64,000 bases of DNA, from contig NZ_AZFZ01000003.1 of NCBI RefSeq assembly GCF_001435895.1, forward strand, positions 28,193 through 92,192. The letters run 5' to 3'. Source of the DNA: Lentilactobacillus parafarraginis DSM 18390 = JCM 14109. GTDB lineage: Bacteria > Bacillota > Bacilli > Lactobacillales > Lactobacillaceae. Position numbers and translations under genes: made by a program. Positions 43,248-51,583 of the stretch are shown here, piece by piece. Below the pieces are notes generated by a model. It had not been told where the DNA came from. It ran no database searches and was given only the letters and a program-made list of their open reading frames with translations. Each line of letters begins with the position of its first letter. Within the stretch, counting starts at the first letter, position 1.

Positions 43248-44537
43248 TCATTCCGGTGAAAAAGACACCGGGGTCACATCTTCGTGCCCAAATTGGCGCA
43301 CGTGTTCCTTAATAATTTCAACCACCACTGAAGCGACGTTAACCATCGCCTCAGTCGTAATGTATTCGTAAGGGCCGTGAAAATTATCCCCGCCATTAAA
43401 CAAATTGGGGGTCGGAATGCCCATTGCCGTGATCATATTGCCATCGGTACCGCCGCGAAACGGAACTACCTTGGGGACCATATTTAATCGCTTATAGGTG
43501 TCCAGCACCAAATTCATGACGTATGGATGCTGCTGGATCACGTCGCCAATATTTTGGTACTGTTCATCGATCTTCATGGCAATCCGCGGTGAATCGAACT
43601 GCTTATTGAGTCTGGCAACCGTATTTTCAAGTAAGCGCTCCTTCACGTGGAACCGGGAACGATCAAAGTCCCGAATGATGATCGTGAGGTGCGCCTTGGA
43701 AATGTCGCCGTTAAAATCCGTCACAAGAAAGAATCCCTGGTGCCCCCGACTCTTTTCGGGCACCTCGTTTTTTGGTAACGCGGCAACAATTTCACTCGCC
43801 ACGCCGACCGCGTTGACCATCAAGCCATACGCATCGCCGGGGTGAACGGCAGTCCCGGTAATATCGATTTCGGCTTGGGACGCGTTAAAGGTTTCCGGTT
43901 CAATTTGGCCCGGCTGACCGTTATCCATCGTATAAGCAAATTTCGCGCCAAACGCCTTTGCGGGAAACCGTTTAGCCCCGCGGCCAATCTCCTCGTCCGG
44001 GCCAAATGCCACCTCAATCGGACTGTGTTCGACGTCCGGATGGGTCACAAAGAACTTGAGTGCACCCATGATTGCCGCGATGCCGGCTTTATCATCGGCA
44101 CCCAACAGTGTGTTGCCATCGGTCGTGATCAAACGCTGGCCAATCGCCTTTTTTAAATTGGGAAACTGAGTGGGACTCAGCACCAGATTCTTCTTCCGGT
44201 TCAACACAATGTCAGCGCCGTCATAGTTGGCGTGAATTTGCGGCTGGACATTATCGGCATTGTAGTCAGCCGTATCCAAATGGGCAATGAAGCCCATCGG
44301 CGCTAATTCTTTGTCGGAATTACTGGCAAGTTCACCAAGCGCATACCCACTGTCTAAATCGTAAGTCGCCTCAACGCCCATCTTCTTCAGGTCGTCAACA
44401 ATCGTTCGCCCAAGTTCCACCTGCCCCGGGGTGGTCGGAACGGTTGGACTCTTAGGATCTGATCTGGTATTAACTTTTGCGTACTTAATAAAGAGAGATT
44501 CAATTAAATCCTGATCTAACTCGTTCAACTGCCTCAC
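43248..44537 (-). CDS. pepT: peptidase T (tripeptide aminopeptidase)
   Basis: M20 family di-zinc tripeptidase, 429 residues, cytosolic. Metal-site motifs GFIAHLDTADY, GADDKAGIAAIMGAL, GPDEEIGRGAKRF, YTMDNG, and the late FRGGTDGNMIT and PTPNLFNGGDNFHGPYEY. Start is GTG; a TTG three codons on is about equally plausible given AAGGTTAGGTGAGG. Single gene. Confidence 0.96.
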   Translation of the reverse strand: MRQLNELDQDLIESLFIKYAKVNTRSDPKSPTVPTTPGQVELGRTIVDDLKKMGVEATYDLDSGYALGELASNSDKELAPMGFIAHLDTADYNADNVQPQIHANYDGADIVLNRKKNLVLSPTQFPNLKKAIGQRLITTDGNTLLGADDKAGIAAIMGALKFFVTHPDVEHSPIEVAFGPDEEIGRGAKRFPAKAFGAKFAYTMDNGQPGQIEPETFNASQAEIDITGTAVHPGDAYGLMVNAVGVASEIVAALPKNEVPEKSRGHQGFFLVTDFNGDISKAHLTIIIRDFDRSRFHVKERLLENTVARLNKQFDSPRIAMKIDEQYQNIGDVIQQHPYVMNLVLDTYKRLNMVPKVVPFRGGTDGNMITAMGIPTPNLFNGGDNFHGPYEYITTEAMVNVASVVVEIIKEHVRQFGHEDVTPVSFSPE

Positions 44538-44731
44538 CTAACCTTATCAAATTGGCCTCTCTGGTTTGTCTGTGTCTTATCATAAGAGGTTAGTGATGAA
44601 TTGTAAACAAGGGACTCATGGCCACCGGTCAGTTGTCATTTAAAAGAGAATGGAATGCGGTTGGTTTCCAGAGCCCGGCAAGGAAGCTGATCTGGGTCGC
44701 CCGGTTTGATATTGTCGTATGCCAACAAGCC
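44538..44731. other. intergenic region upstream of pepT
   Basis: Promoter region of pepT between its start and the nucleoside operon terminator. No gene seen; a short minus-strand frame here overlaps the end of the hydrolase gene and has no ribosome binding site. Confidence 0.5.
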
Positions 44732-44767
44732 AAAAAAGGTTGAGACAATCGACACGTTGTCTCAACC
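44732..44767 (-). terminator. terminator of the nucleoside operon
   Basis: GGTTGAGACAA / TTGTCTCAACC followed by TTTTTT on the minus strand. Confidence 0.93.
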
Positions 44768-44800
44768 CGCGGTCGTTTCCACAACCGGTAATTTGAAGGG

Positions 44801-45718
44801 CTAGGGCTGCAAAATTGAGGCAACCTCATCCAGGAACCACTTATTGAAGGCCGCCGCATCAATATCGACACAGACATCCGCGTTGGTCTTGCCGTTATGG
44901 TAAGCGCCCCGAATATCGCCAACCGTTTCACCAATTGCCGGCCCATCGGTAATCACGTCAATCCACATTGGGCGGGTCGTAATTGCTTCGGGATGCAGCA
45001 GATAGAAAATGGTGTTCACATCATGCATCGCAATCCCCTGAGCACTGTTATCACCATCGTGAATGATAATGTCGTGCAGCATCCTACCGGTTTCGTTGAT
45101 CGTCGGCAGTTTTTGAAGGGATTCCGGCGTCAGTAACGCCTTCATGGTGATATCCAAGCCGACCATGGTAATCGGCAGCCCGGATTGATACATCACCTTA
45201 GCCGCATCGGGATCCGTGAAAACGTTGAACTCCGCGGCACTGGTCATGTTGCCCATGCCAAGGGACCCGCCCATGGCAACGATTCGGTCAATGTGATCTT
45301 TGACTTCTGGGTATTCACTGAACAATAGCGCAATGTTGGTGTACGACCCGGTCGGCACCAGCGTGATTTTCTCATCACTGGCCAAAATAGTGTCTCGAAG
45401 CGCTTCAACCGCGGTTTTAGTCAGTGGTTTGCCCAAATCTTCAGGAAAGTCATAACCCGGCATCCCGGATTCACCATGAATGCGGGCGGCATCCTCAAAT
45501 TCCTTAATGAGTGGCTGCTGGGCACCCGCAGCAACCGGGACGTCCTTATTAAAAAAGCGAACAATCTTTAATGCGTTTTTAGTCGTCTTGTCAACGGTGA
45601 CGTTACCGGCGACGCTGGTAATTAACTTCAAATCAATCTGCGGGTCGTTGAGGGCCATCGTTAACGCCGCGGCATCATCAATTCCCGGATCAGTATCCAT
45701 CACAATTTTAATCGTCAT
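44801..45718 (-). CDS. ribonucleoside hydrolase (IunH family)
   Basis: Cleaves nucleosides to base and ribose; 305 residues. Calcium-binding N terminus IVMDTDPGIDDAAAL, LVPTGSYTNIALL, MGGSLGMGNMTSAAEFNVFTDPDAAK, and HDVNTIFYLLHPE with the late Asp region. ATG after AAAGGAG. Last gene of the nucleoside operon, after two permeases, matching uptake followed by cleavage. Confidence 0.94.
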   Translation of the reverse strand: MTIKIVMDTDPGIDDAAALTMALNDPQIDLKLITSVAGNVTVDKTTKNALKIVRFFNKDVPVAAGAQQPLIKEFEDAARIHGESGMPGYDFPEDLGKPLTKTAVEALRDTILASDEKITLVPTGSYTNIALLFSEYPEVKDHIDRIVAMGGSLGMGNMTSAAEFNVFTDPDAAKVMYQSGLPITMVGLDITMKALLTPESLQKLPTINETGRMLHDIIIHDGDNSAQGIAMHDVNTIFYLLHPEAITTRPMWIDVITDGPAIGETVGDIRGAYHNGKTNADVCVDIDAAAFNKWFLDEVASILQP

Positions 45719-45745
45719 GTTGATTCTCCTTTATGTTTTCAAAGT

Positions 45746-47059
45746 CTAAAGTAACGCCGAAAGGACCAAGTCGCCCAAAAACAACCCGCCTAACACATAG
45801 GTTGCCGTCGTCAACTCTCGCGCCCTTCCCGCCGCAATTTTCAGAATGGGATACGCCACAAATCCGAATGCCAAGCCAGTCGAAATACTGGTGGTAAACG
45901 GAATCAAAACAACAATTAAAAATGCGGGAAACCAATCCGAAAAGTCATACATATTAATTTTACTTAACTGATTCATCATCAACGCCCCGGTAATGATGAT
46001 CACGGGGGCAATCGCTGCCTGGGGAACGAATGATATCAGTGGAATAAAGAATAGCGAAACGCCGAACATCAATCCCGCCACAATAGCGGTGATTCCGGTT
46101 CGCCCACCGCTTTCAATTGCTGACGCACTTTCCGCGGCAGCAACCGTGGGACTGGTTCCTAACAGTCCGGAGAGAAAGCTGGTGATGGCACTCGCCTGAA
46201 ACGCCTTTTTGAACTTGTTGGGATTCGGCATAATGCCTTCCAACAGGCCCATTGATTCAAACACTAAGATCATGGTCATGGAAAAAACGGCGAGAATAAA
46301 CGACACACTGAGAATATGGTCAAAGTTTCCCTTTGCCAGAATCTGCTGGTACTTGGTGATATCCCCAATCCCAACTGATGGCGAAGCCTGATCCTTGATC
46401 CCAAACAGAATTCCAATCACCGAAGTGACCAAAATACCGATAAAGAAGCCGCCGGTCACGTTGCGCATGAACAGAAACAGCGTCAGCAACAACCCAAACA
46501 GGGCCAATAGCGTTGCCGGCTGGGTCAGATCGCCCAGGGCCAAAATTGAACTTTTCCCGGCCTGAATCAGCTGAGCCTTTTCTAACCCAATTTCAACCAG
46601 AAACAGCCCAATCCCCGCGGTGATACCGGCCTTTAACGTTTCCGGAATGCCGGCAGCTAGAATCTGGCTAAGCTTGGTAAAGGCAATCACCACGTAGATC
46701 GCGCTGGCCACCATTGAGATGGCCAGGGCTTCCTGCCACGACAATCCCATTGCGACGACCACCGTGTAAGTGAAGAAGGCGTTGACCCCCATTCCTGGGG
46801 TGAGAATAACCGGGGCGTTTGCCCAAAAGCCCATCAGTAAACAGCCAATAAGCGATGCAATGATGGTGGCGAATACGCTCAAGCTGGTCGGAATCCCCGC
46901 GTCTTTTAAAATTAACGGGTTGACGATGATAATATAGGAAATCGCGAAGAATCCGGTAATTCCCGCAATCAGTTCCCGTTTGATTAAATCCTTATCGCGA
47001 AAAGCCTCACGAAGCCGTAGCTTATTGGCTACGGCTTCCGCTCTTTGTCTCTTATCCAA
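45746..47059 (-). CDS. purine permease of the AzgA/PbuG (NCS2) family
   Basis: 437 residues, about 13 transmembrane helices, probably guanine/hypoxanthine:proton symporter. Cues: LIKRELIAGITGFFAISYIIIVNP, MGVNAFFTYTVVVAMGLSWQEAL, GIGLFLVEIGLEKAQLI, and EPV-type FVFESMGLLEGIMPN, SPTVAAAESASAIESGGRTGITAIVAGL. TTG start after AGGTTATTTT. Lies between the CNT transporter and the nucleoside hydrolase. Confidence 0.9.
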   Translation of the reverse strand: MDKRQRAEAVANKLRLREAFRDKDLIKRELIAGITGFFAISYIIIVNPLILKDAGIPTSLSVFATIIASLIGCLLMGFWANAPVILTPGMGVNAFFTYTVVVAMGLSWQEALAISMVASAIYVVIAFTKLSQILAAGIPETLKAGITAGIGLFLVEIGLEKAQLIQAGKSSILALGDLTQPATLLALFGLLLTLFLFMRNVTGGFFIGILVTSVIGILFGIKDQASPSVGIGDITKYQQILAKGNFDHILSVSFILAVFSMTMILVFESMGLLEGIMPNPNKFKKAFQASAITSFLSGLLGTSPTVAAAESASAIESGGRTGITAIVAGLMFGVSLFFIPLISFVPQAAIAPVIIITGALMMNQLSKINMYDFSDWFPAFLIVVLIPFTTSISTGLAFGFVAYPILKIAAGRARELTTATYVLGGLFLGDLVLSALL

Positions 47060-47090
47060 AAAATAACCTAGCTTTCAAATCAGTCGATTA

Positions 47091-48377
47091 TTACCAGACA
47101 AACAGGCCAACAATTCCGGCGGACATTAACGATACCAGGATCCCGGAAAGCAGCATGATGCCAACGTTTTTACTGATCAAATCATTCTTTTTCTTATCAA
47201 CTAAGCCCTTGAAGGCCCCGATAATCATCCCGGTCGTTGAGAAGTTCGCAAATGACGTGATGAAGACCGTCAACTGGGCCTGATAGTGCGCTGGGAAAAT
47301 ACTGAGATTGTGGATCGTCCCGGCAATCTTACCCATAACAACGAATTCATTGGTAACCAGCTTCATTCCCATGAATTGCGCAAATTGGAACGCGTGGCTG
47401 ACATCCAACCCCATCAACCATGCAAATGGGAACATGATAATTCCGAGAATGTGCTCAAGGGATAACCATGGATTGAATAATGCCAAAATTTTGTCAATCA
47501 AAGCAGCCAAAGCAACGAATGCGATAACGTTGGCGGCAATGATTAAAATCAGCCGGCCAGCACCGAGAATTGAATCACCCAGAAATGAGAAGTACGGTTC
47601 TCTCTTACCTTCAGCGGAGACTTCCCCCTCTTCAACGGCAACGGCTTCTTCGGCGGCGGTACTGCTGCCACCCATTTTAGCGATCGTGTCTTCTTCAGGC
47701 GTAACGGTAACCGGGTTTAGAATACTCGTAATAATCAGCGCGTTTAAAACGTTCAGGGGAACCGCCGTTAGAACGTATTGCCCGGGAACCATTTGCGTAT
47801 AAGCACCGATAATTGAAGCGGTGACACATGACATGGACATCAAAGCCAACGTTAAGTTTCGCTTGGCGTTCATTTGCTTTAATTGAAGTGATGAAACGGC
47901 AAGGGCTTCAGTATTGCCAAGAAACATCATTTCAACGGCAAAGAACGATTCAAACTTGGGCGCGCCGGTGATAAATGACAGCCCGCGACCAACCCATTTG
48001 ATGATCCAGGGCAAAACCCCAATATAGGTTAACGTGTCAAACAACGGCACGATCATCAGGATTGGCAGCAGCGCACTGGTGACGAAGTTCATCGACTTCG
48101 CAGTTCCGCCAAATTGTGGTGTGACCCAGTTAGGCAGAGCAAAATTAATTCCCTGGTAGGCAACCTGAACCAGCCAGTTGAACCCATCAGCGGCTGCTTT
48201 AACAGCATCCCGGCCCCAGCTAAAGCTGGTTAATACCCAGGCCAGCACCAAATTAATTACCAGAACAACCCCAACTGAACGCCAGTTGATATTTTTTCTG
48301 TCCTTGGAAAATAGCAGCGCAATCCCCAGGTACACGACCACCCCAAGGATGTTGACTAATAAATATGTTAACTGCAT
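47091..48377 (-). CDS. nupC: CNT-family nucleoside transporter (NupC-like)
   Basis: Concentrative nucleoside transporter, 428 residues. Helices throughout; family signatures LPILMIVPLFDTLTYIGVLPWIIKWVGRGLSFITGAPKFESFFAVEMMFLGNTEALA and the late FVMGKIAGTIHNLSIFPAHYQAQLTVFITSFANFSTTGMIIGAFKGL. ATG preceded by GAGGA. Second gene of the operon, between the DeoB-like gene and the purine permease. Confidence 0.94.
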   Translation of the reverse strand: MQLTYLLVNILGVVVYLGIALLFSKDRKNINWRSVGVVLVINLVLAWVLTSFSWGRDAVKAAADGFNWLVQVAYQGINFALPNWVTPQFGGTAKSMNFVTSALLPILMIVPLFDTLTYIGVLPWIIKWVGRGLSFITGAPKFESFFAVEMMFLGNTEALAVSSLQLKQMNAKRNLTLALMSMSCVTASIIGAYTQMVPGQYVLTAVPLNVLNALIITSILNPVTVTPEEDTIAKMGGSSTAAEEAVAVEEGEVSAEGKREPYFSFLGDSILGAGRLILIIAANVIAFVALAALIDKILALFNPWLSLEHILGIIMFPFAWLMGLDVSHAFQFAQFMGMKLVTNEFVVMGKIAGTIHNLSIFPAHYQAQLTVFITSFANFSTTGMIIGAFKGLVDKKKNDLISKNVGIMLLSGILVSLMSAGIVGLFVW

Positions 48378-48529
48378 ATACGGAAATCCTCTTTTCTGTA
48401 GTTTTAAACGGTGGTGCAGTTATAAATCGACAGCAATAATGACAAAAACGGTTAAAAAAATAACGGTCCCCCTTATTCACAGCATTTGGTTTTTAAAGAT
48501 TGAACCCAAGAATAATTGCGAACCGGATT

Positions 48530-49366
48530 TTATCCCAGTTCCCCTAGAAAGCTCTGGCCGACGGATTCGGTGGAATAATCCAGCGAAAAGACGTCGGCAA
48601 TCGTGGCCCCAATGTCTGCGATTGAGTGCCGAATCCCCAATGATTGCCCGTCCTGATTGGTTGGGGTGTAGGCAATTAACGGCAAGTACTCTCTGGTCGG
48701 TGAAACAGCCAGCGTCATATCGTTGGCAAAACTTGCTGTGACGATCAAAAGATCCGTCTGGTGCATCTCGTTAATTGTCTGGGCAATCTGCTGGTCGACT
48801 TCCCGGAGGTCCTCCAAATACGCTTCCCGATCCCCATTTTCAGCGTCCTGGCGCAGATTTTGAAGGGCAATGTAAATAAACCCCTTAACCGGTAGATTAA
48901 CCTCATGGTGAAGGGTTTGAAAGGCCAGGTTGTCGCGATTCACGGCCACAATGTCCGCCAGATTTTGATTAGCAATGTAGCTCTGGTAATTGGTGATCAT
49001 AATGGATTGCGCGTAGTCATCGCTGAACTTAACAATCGGGTCGATGACGCTGGTTACGCGGGTCCCATCCTGGTAGTCGAGCATCTCGCGAGTGCCGCTT
49101 TCAGGATCGTTTCCCATCCCCTGAAGGTGGATTTTACCGTAAAATCCCAGCGGGTGGTCAACTGGCGGCAACCCATTAATTGGATGACCAAAGCGAATGT
49201 TGCCCAACCCTAAGCGCCCAAGTGTTGGCAGCTTTAAAATCCCCTTGACTTCAGCGGCAACGTGGCCAATGGTATCCGCCCCGACCGCATTAAAGTCCTT
49301 GGCATCACTGGCCTCGCCAATTCCTAATGAAGCAATATCCATTAATATGACACGTTGAAAGTTCAT
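48530..49366 (-). CDS. phosphopentomutase-like pseudoenzyme (DeoB homologue without metal ligands)
   Basis: Homologue of DeoB, 278 residues against ~390. Family backbone is clear: IASLGIGEASDAKDFNAVGADTIGHVA, LPTLGRLGLGNI, PLGFYGKI, TREYLPLIAYTP and IRHSIADIGATIADVF. But the catalytic-threonine segment (KDTMTGHWE in DeoB) reads GNDPESGTRE, the DHGNDP metal site reads SFANDM, GTDHTREY reads VSPTREY, and the Asp/His of DFDxxxGHRRD are missing. Only the first Asp (LMDIAS) remains. The cap domain is also reduced. It opens the nucleoside operon, so a regulatory or structural role in nucleoside handling is plausible; mutase activity is unlikely. ATG after AGAGGAG. Confidence 0.8.
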   Translation of the reverse strand: MNFQRVILMDIASLGIGEASDAKDFNAVGADTIGHVAAEVKGILKLPTLGRLGLGNIRFGHPINGLPPVDHPLGFYGKIHLQGMGNDPESGTREMLDYQDGTRVTSVIDPIVKFSDDYAQSIMITNYQSYIANQNLADIVAVNRDNLAFQTLHHEVNLPVKGFIYIALQNLRQDAENGDREAYLEDLREVDQQIAQTINEMHQTDLLIVTASFANDMTLAVSPTREYLPLIAYTPTNQDGQSLGIRHSIADIGATIADVFSLDYSTESVGQSFLGELG

Positions 49367-49494
49367 GTAAAGTCTCCTCTTTTAACGTCAAGTTAAGGTT
49401 CTCACTTGGCCCTATCATTAAGAATACCCAATATGGTCAGTCGTGTAAATAAGTATGCTAACGGATTTTAAATTGGTAATACCTTTTACTACAC

Positions 49495-49536
49495 AGAATG
49501 CGCTTTCATTATAGCAAAAACCCTTTACTCTGACAA
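49495..49536 (-). promoter_or_regulatory. nucleoside operon promoter with cre
   Basis: Minus strand TTGTCA (49531-49536), 17-base spacer, TATAAT (49508-49513). A cre-like TGAAAGCGCATTCT (49495-49508) overlaps the start point, with one deviation from TGNAANCGNNNNCA. CcpA repression is inference. Confidence 0.7.
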
Positions 49537-49574
49537 CATTGTTAATCAATTGCCGTCCTCGCCCTTTTGAAGCC

Positions 49575-49627
49575 AAAAAAATAAGCCCCAGGTTTGCTAT
49601 GCGTTTCAACCTGAGTGCTTATTTTTT
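49575..49627 (-). terminator. terminator of a decayed upstream transcript
   Basis: AATAAGCACTCAGGTT / AACCTGGGGCTTATT-type stem with T-runs on both strands, directly after the gene remnant described next. Confidence 0.75.
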
Positions 49628-50190
49628 GGAAGGGATGTAACGGGTTAATACCCACTTTTGTAAAAATCTAATATCTTATCGCCTCAATACTAACTTTCTA
49701 AATTGATCTGACTGTCGCAAACATGAATCGTCTTTTATAATTTTAACTTTTGATATATTTGCCGCACGATCAATTCTAATGAACCATGAAACTTCAGTTA
49801 CTTGAAAACTTTGGATCATTCGTGCTATAAATCAACTTGATGTCCCATCAATTTGACTATTATCGGATTCATCGATCCACTACAAGCGACCTCTGTACAT
49901 AACCCTATTCAATTATTTCAATAGGTATTAATAGTAGATCTTACAATCCATTCGATATGATTTAACAACTAATTTTTCAAACACTTAATCACCTGAAATT
50001 AATATTGTCATCCGAGCCTGCAATCACTTCTGCTACTAAATCACTAACTACATGCCTGGAGTAATCATCCACAACTTCAAATTACAAACATTTGAAAATA
50101 TTTTGCATTCCCAACGATTTCTCGCTGGTGGAAGAACATTCAAAGTAGGTCTTAAACCCTTGATGCTTCGAACTTTCTTTCCCTTCCTTG
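49628..50190 (-). pseudogene. decayed minus-strand coding region
   Basis: Between a minus-strand promoter with a perfect cre site and a strong terminator, the minus strand holds broken reading frames with protein-like composition: FEVVDDYSRHVVSDLVAEV (near 50,010-50,070, with TAA just before) and VTEVSWFIRIDRAANISKV followed by KIIKDDSCLRQSDQFRKLV (near 49,680-49,800), separated by stops and shifts. The ribosome binding region AAGGAAGGGAAAG has no start codon after it. AT content is higher than in the neighbours. I cannot name the original gene. Confidence 0.35.
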
Positions 50191-50195
50191 ACTAT

Positions 50196-50223
50196 ATAAT
50201 ACCATATCTGGAAGCGTTTGCAA
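50196..50223 (-). promoter_or_regulatory. promoter with overlapping cre site of the decayed gene
   Basis: Minus strand TTGCAA, 16 bases, TATTAT. On the plus strand TGGAAGCGTTTGCA (50209-50222) fits the CcpA consensus TGNAANCGNTNNCA at every fixed position and overlaps the -35. Confidence 0.6.
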
Positions 50224-50298
50224 GGGGAAAGTCTCCTTTTTAACAAAAGTTGTTGAACCCACTGATATCAAGGGATTCCGCCTGTGTTTTGGGAAAAG

Positions 50299-50337
50299 TA
50301 AAAACGAGAATCAGCCATTACTAGCCAATTCCCGTTA
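50299..50337 (-). terminator. terminator of the serine-rich surface gene
   Basis: AACGGGAATTGGC / GCTGATTCTCGTT (with G-U pairs) then TTTTTAC on the minus strand. Confidence 0.75.
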
Positions 50338-50351
50338 TTAGTATTCATAAA

Positions 50352-51398
50352 CTATCTAAAAATGAATCGAAGCGGATCAAAAACAATGAACGACAGCGCA
50401 ACAATTCCAACGATTGACAAGGTGATAATCACTGGCAAGGTTTCGACAACGCCATTGACGTCATGATCAGAGTACTTCACGTTGGAAACCGGGGTCGTAA
50501 TGGTGACCTTCTTCCCCTTAGACGTGGTAAACTTACCCGGATTATTCCGCTTGCTTAATGCCTGCTTGTAAAAAATGTTGCTATAGGTATCAAAACTGAC
50601 TAGTTTAGTCGTATTTTTCTTTGGACTGTCGGCGTCACTCTTTGACACCCGATTTGCAAATGAATTATGGGCAATTGCATTCGCAGCTTTAGGCTGTTCA
50701 ATCGCCGTCTGGTTGGCGGCCTGCCCAATTACACCAGTACTTGACTGCTGGTTACCAGCTGACTGGCCATTTGCGGTTGCATTCGTAGCAATCCCCGCCG
50801 GATCAGACTGACTGCTGCTTGAAGCTGCGGTACCGGAAACGTCCGGCTTAGTATTATCTAAACCGCCGCCCGGAACGACCCGATTAATAATCGATTTAAC
50901 GACCTTATCGGCATCAGTCCCCGCACCAGCAGAGCCCTTATCACCCAAACCAAGCATTGGCTCAGAAGATGGGGTGCTGGAGCTGGCAGTGTCGGTAGCT
51001 GAACTGCTACTTGAGTTGACATTATTATCATCGGCATTTCCGTAAGTAGTCGTCGTTCCCCCACTGGCGCTTGAACTACTTGAATCGGAACTACTGTTGG
51101 CATCAGCTGCCGGATCAACGCTATTCCACGAAGGAACGGCGGCCTTGTCTGAATTACTTGATGACGATTGAGATGAACTCTCCAACGACCATTGATTACT
51201 TTCCCCAGTATGTAAAGAACTGTTATCAATGGTGCTTGCGGAAGAAGAACTGGCGCTTGTCGTCTGCGTCGAAACGGGCGTCTGCACATTGGTCGAACTT
51301 GAATCAGCTTTGGCATTACCCCCAACGCCGAAGCTAAAGAAAGCCAATATGATAGATGACGCCATTACTGACCATCTATATTTGAATTTCCAATTCAT
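50352..51398 (-). CDS. serine-rich surface protein with C-terminal membrane anchor
   Basis: 348 residues. Signal peptide (NWKFKYRWSVMASSIILAFFSFGVGGNAKA) and then ~200 residues dominated by Ser, Thr, Asn, Asp and Ala (stretches such as TQTTSASSSSASTIDNSS), a moderately ordered Lys-rich segment (~260-320) and a C-terminal hydrophobic helix VETLPVIITLSIVGIVALSFIVF followed by basic residues, not an LPxTG signal. Such Ser-rich chains are often glycosylated and act as stalks. ATG 6-7 bases after GGGGGG; a longer upstream frame has no binding site. Divergent from the GDSL lipase-like gene. Confidence 0.8.
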   Translation of the reverse strand: MNWKFKYRWSVMASSIILAFFSFGVGGNAKADSSSTNVQTPVSTQTTSASSSSASTIDNSSLHTGESNQWSLESSSQSSSSNSDKAAVPSWNSVDPAADANSSSDSSSSSASGGTTTTYGNADDNNVNSSSSSATDTASSSTPSSEPMLGLGDKGSAGAGTDADKVVKSIINRVVPGGGLDNTKPDVSGTAASSSSQSDPAGIATNATANGQSAGNQQSSTGVIGQAANQTAIEQPKAANAIAHNSFANRVSKSDADSPKKNTTKLVSFDTYSNIFYKQALSKRNNPGKFTTSKGKKVTITTPVSNVKYSDHDVNGVVETLPVIITLSIVGIVALSFIVFDPLRFIFR

Positions 51399-51583
51399 GT
51401 TGATTCCCCCCGACCTTAAAATAGTCGTACCATACATGTAACATGATAAATTATTTAGCAACCTTTTTCAAGGGGGTTACCCTTTTTTGGTAAGTTATCA
51501 GTATTTCACGGGCGTGTAAATCATTCGTAACATAGGGGTGGTATTCTTATAAACGTTAACAATATTTTGAGGAGATTGCCATA

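Noticed and set aside
44629..44946. 105-codon minus-strand frame overlapping the end of the nucleoside hydrolase
   Set aside because: It is out of frame with the hydrolase, crosses the operon terminator and has an implausible composition.
48690..48715. GTGAAACA as a parS half-site inside the DeoB-like gene
   Set aside because: No partner TGTTTCAC half is adjacent; a single 8-mer is expected by chance.
49418..49609. 63-codon minus-strand frame in the nucleoside operon promoter region
   Set aside because: It runs through the promoter, cre and terminator and has no ribosome binding site.
50052..50243. 63-codon plus-strand frame in the decayed region
   Set aside because: It has no ribosome binding site and runs over the minus-strand promoter and cre; it is better explained as an incidental frame.
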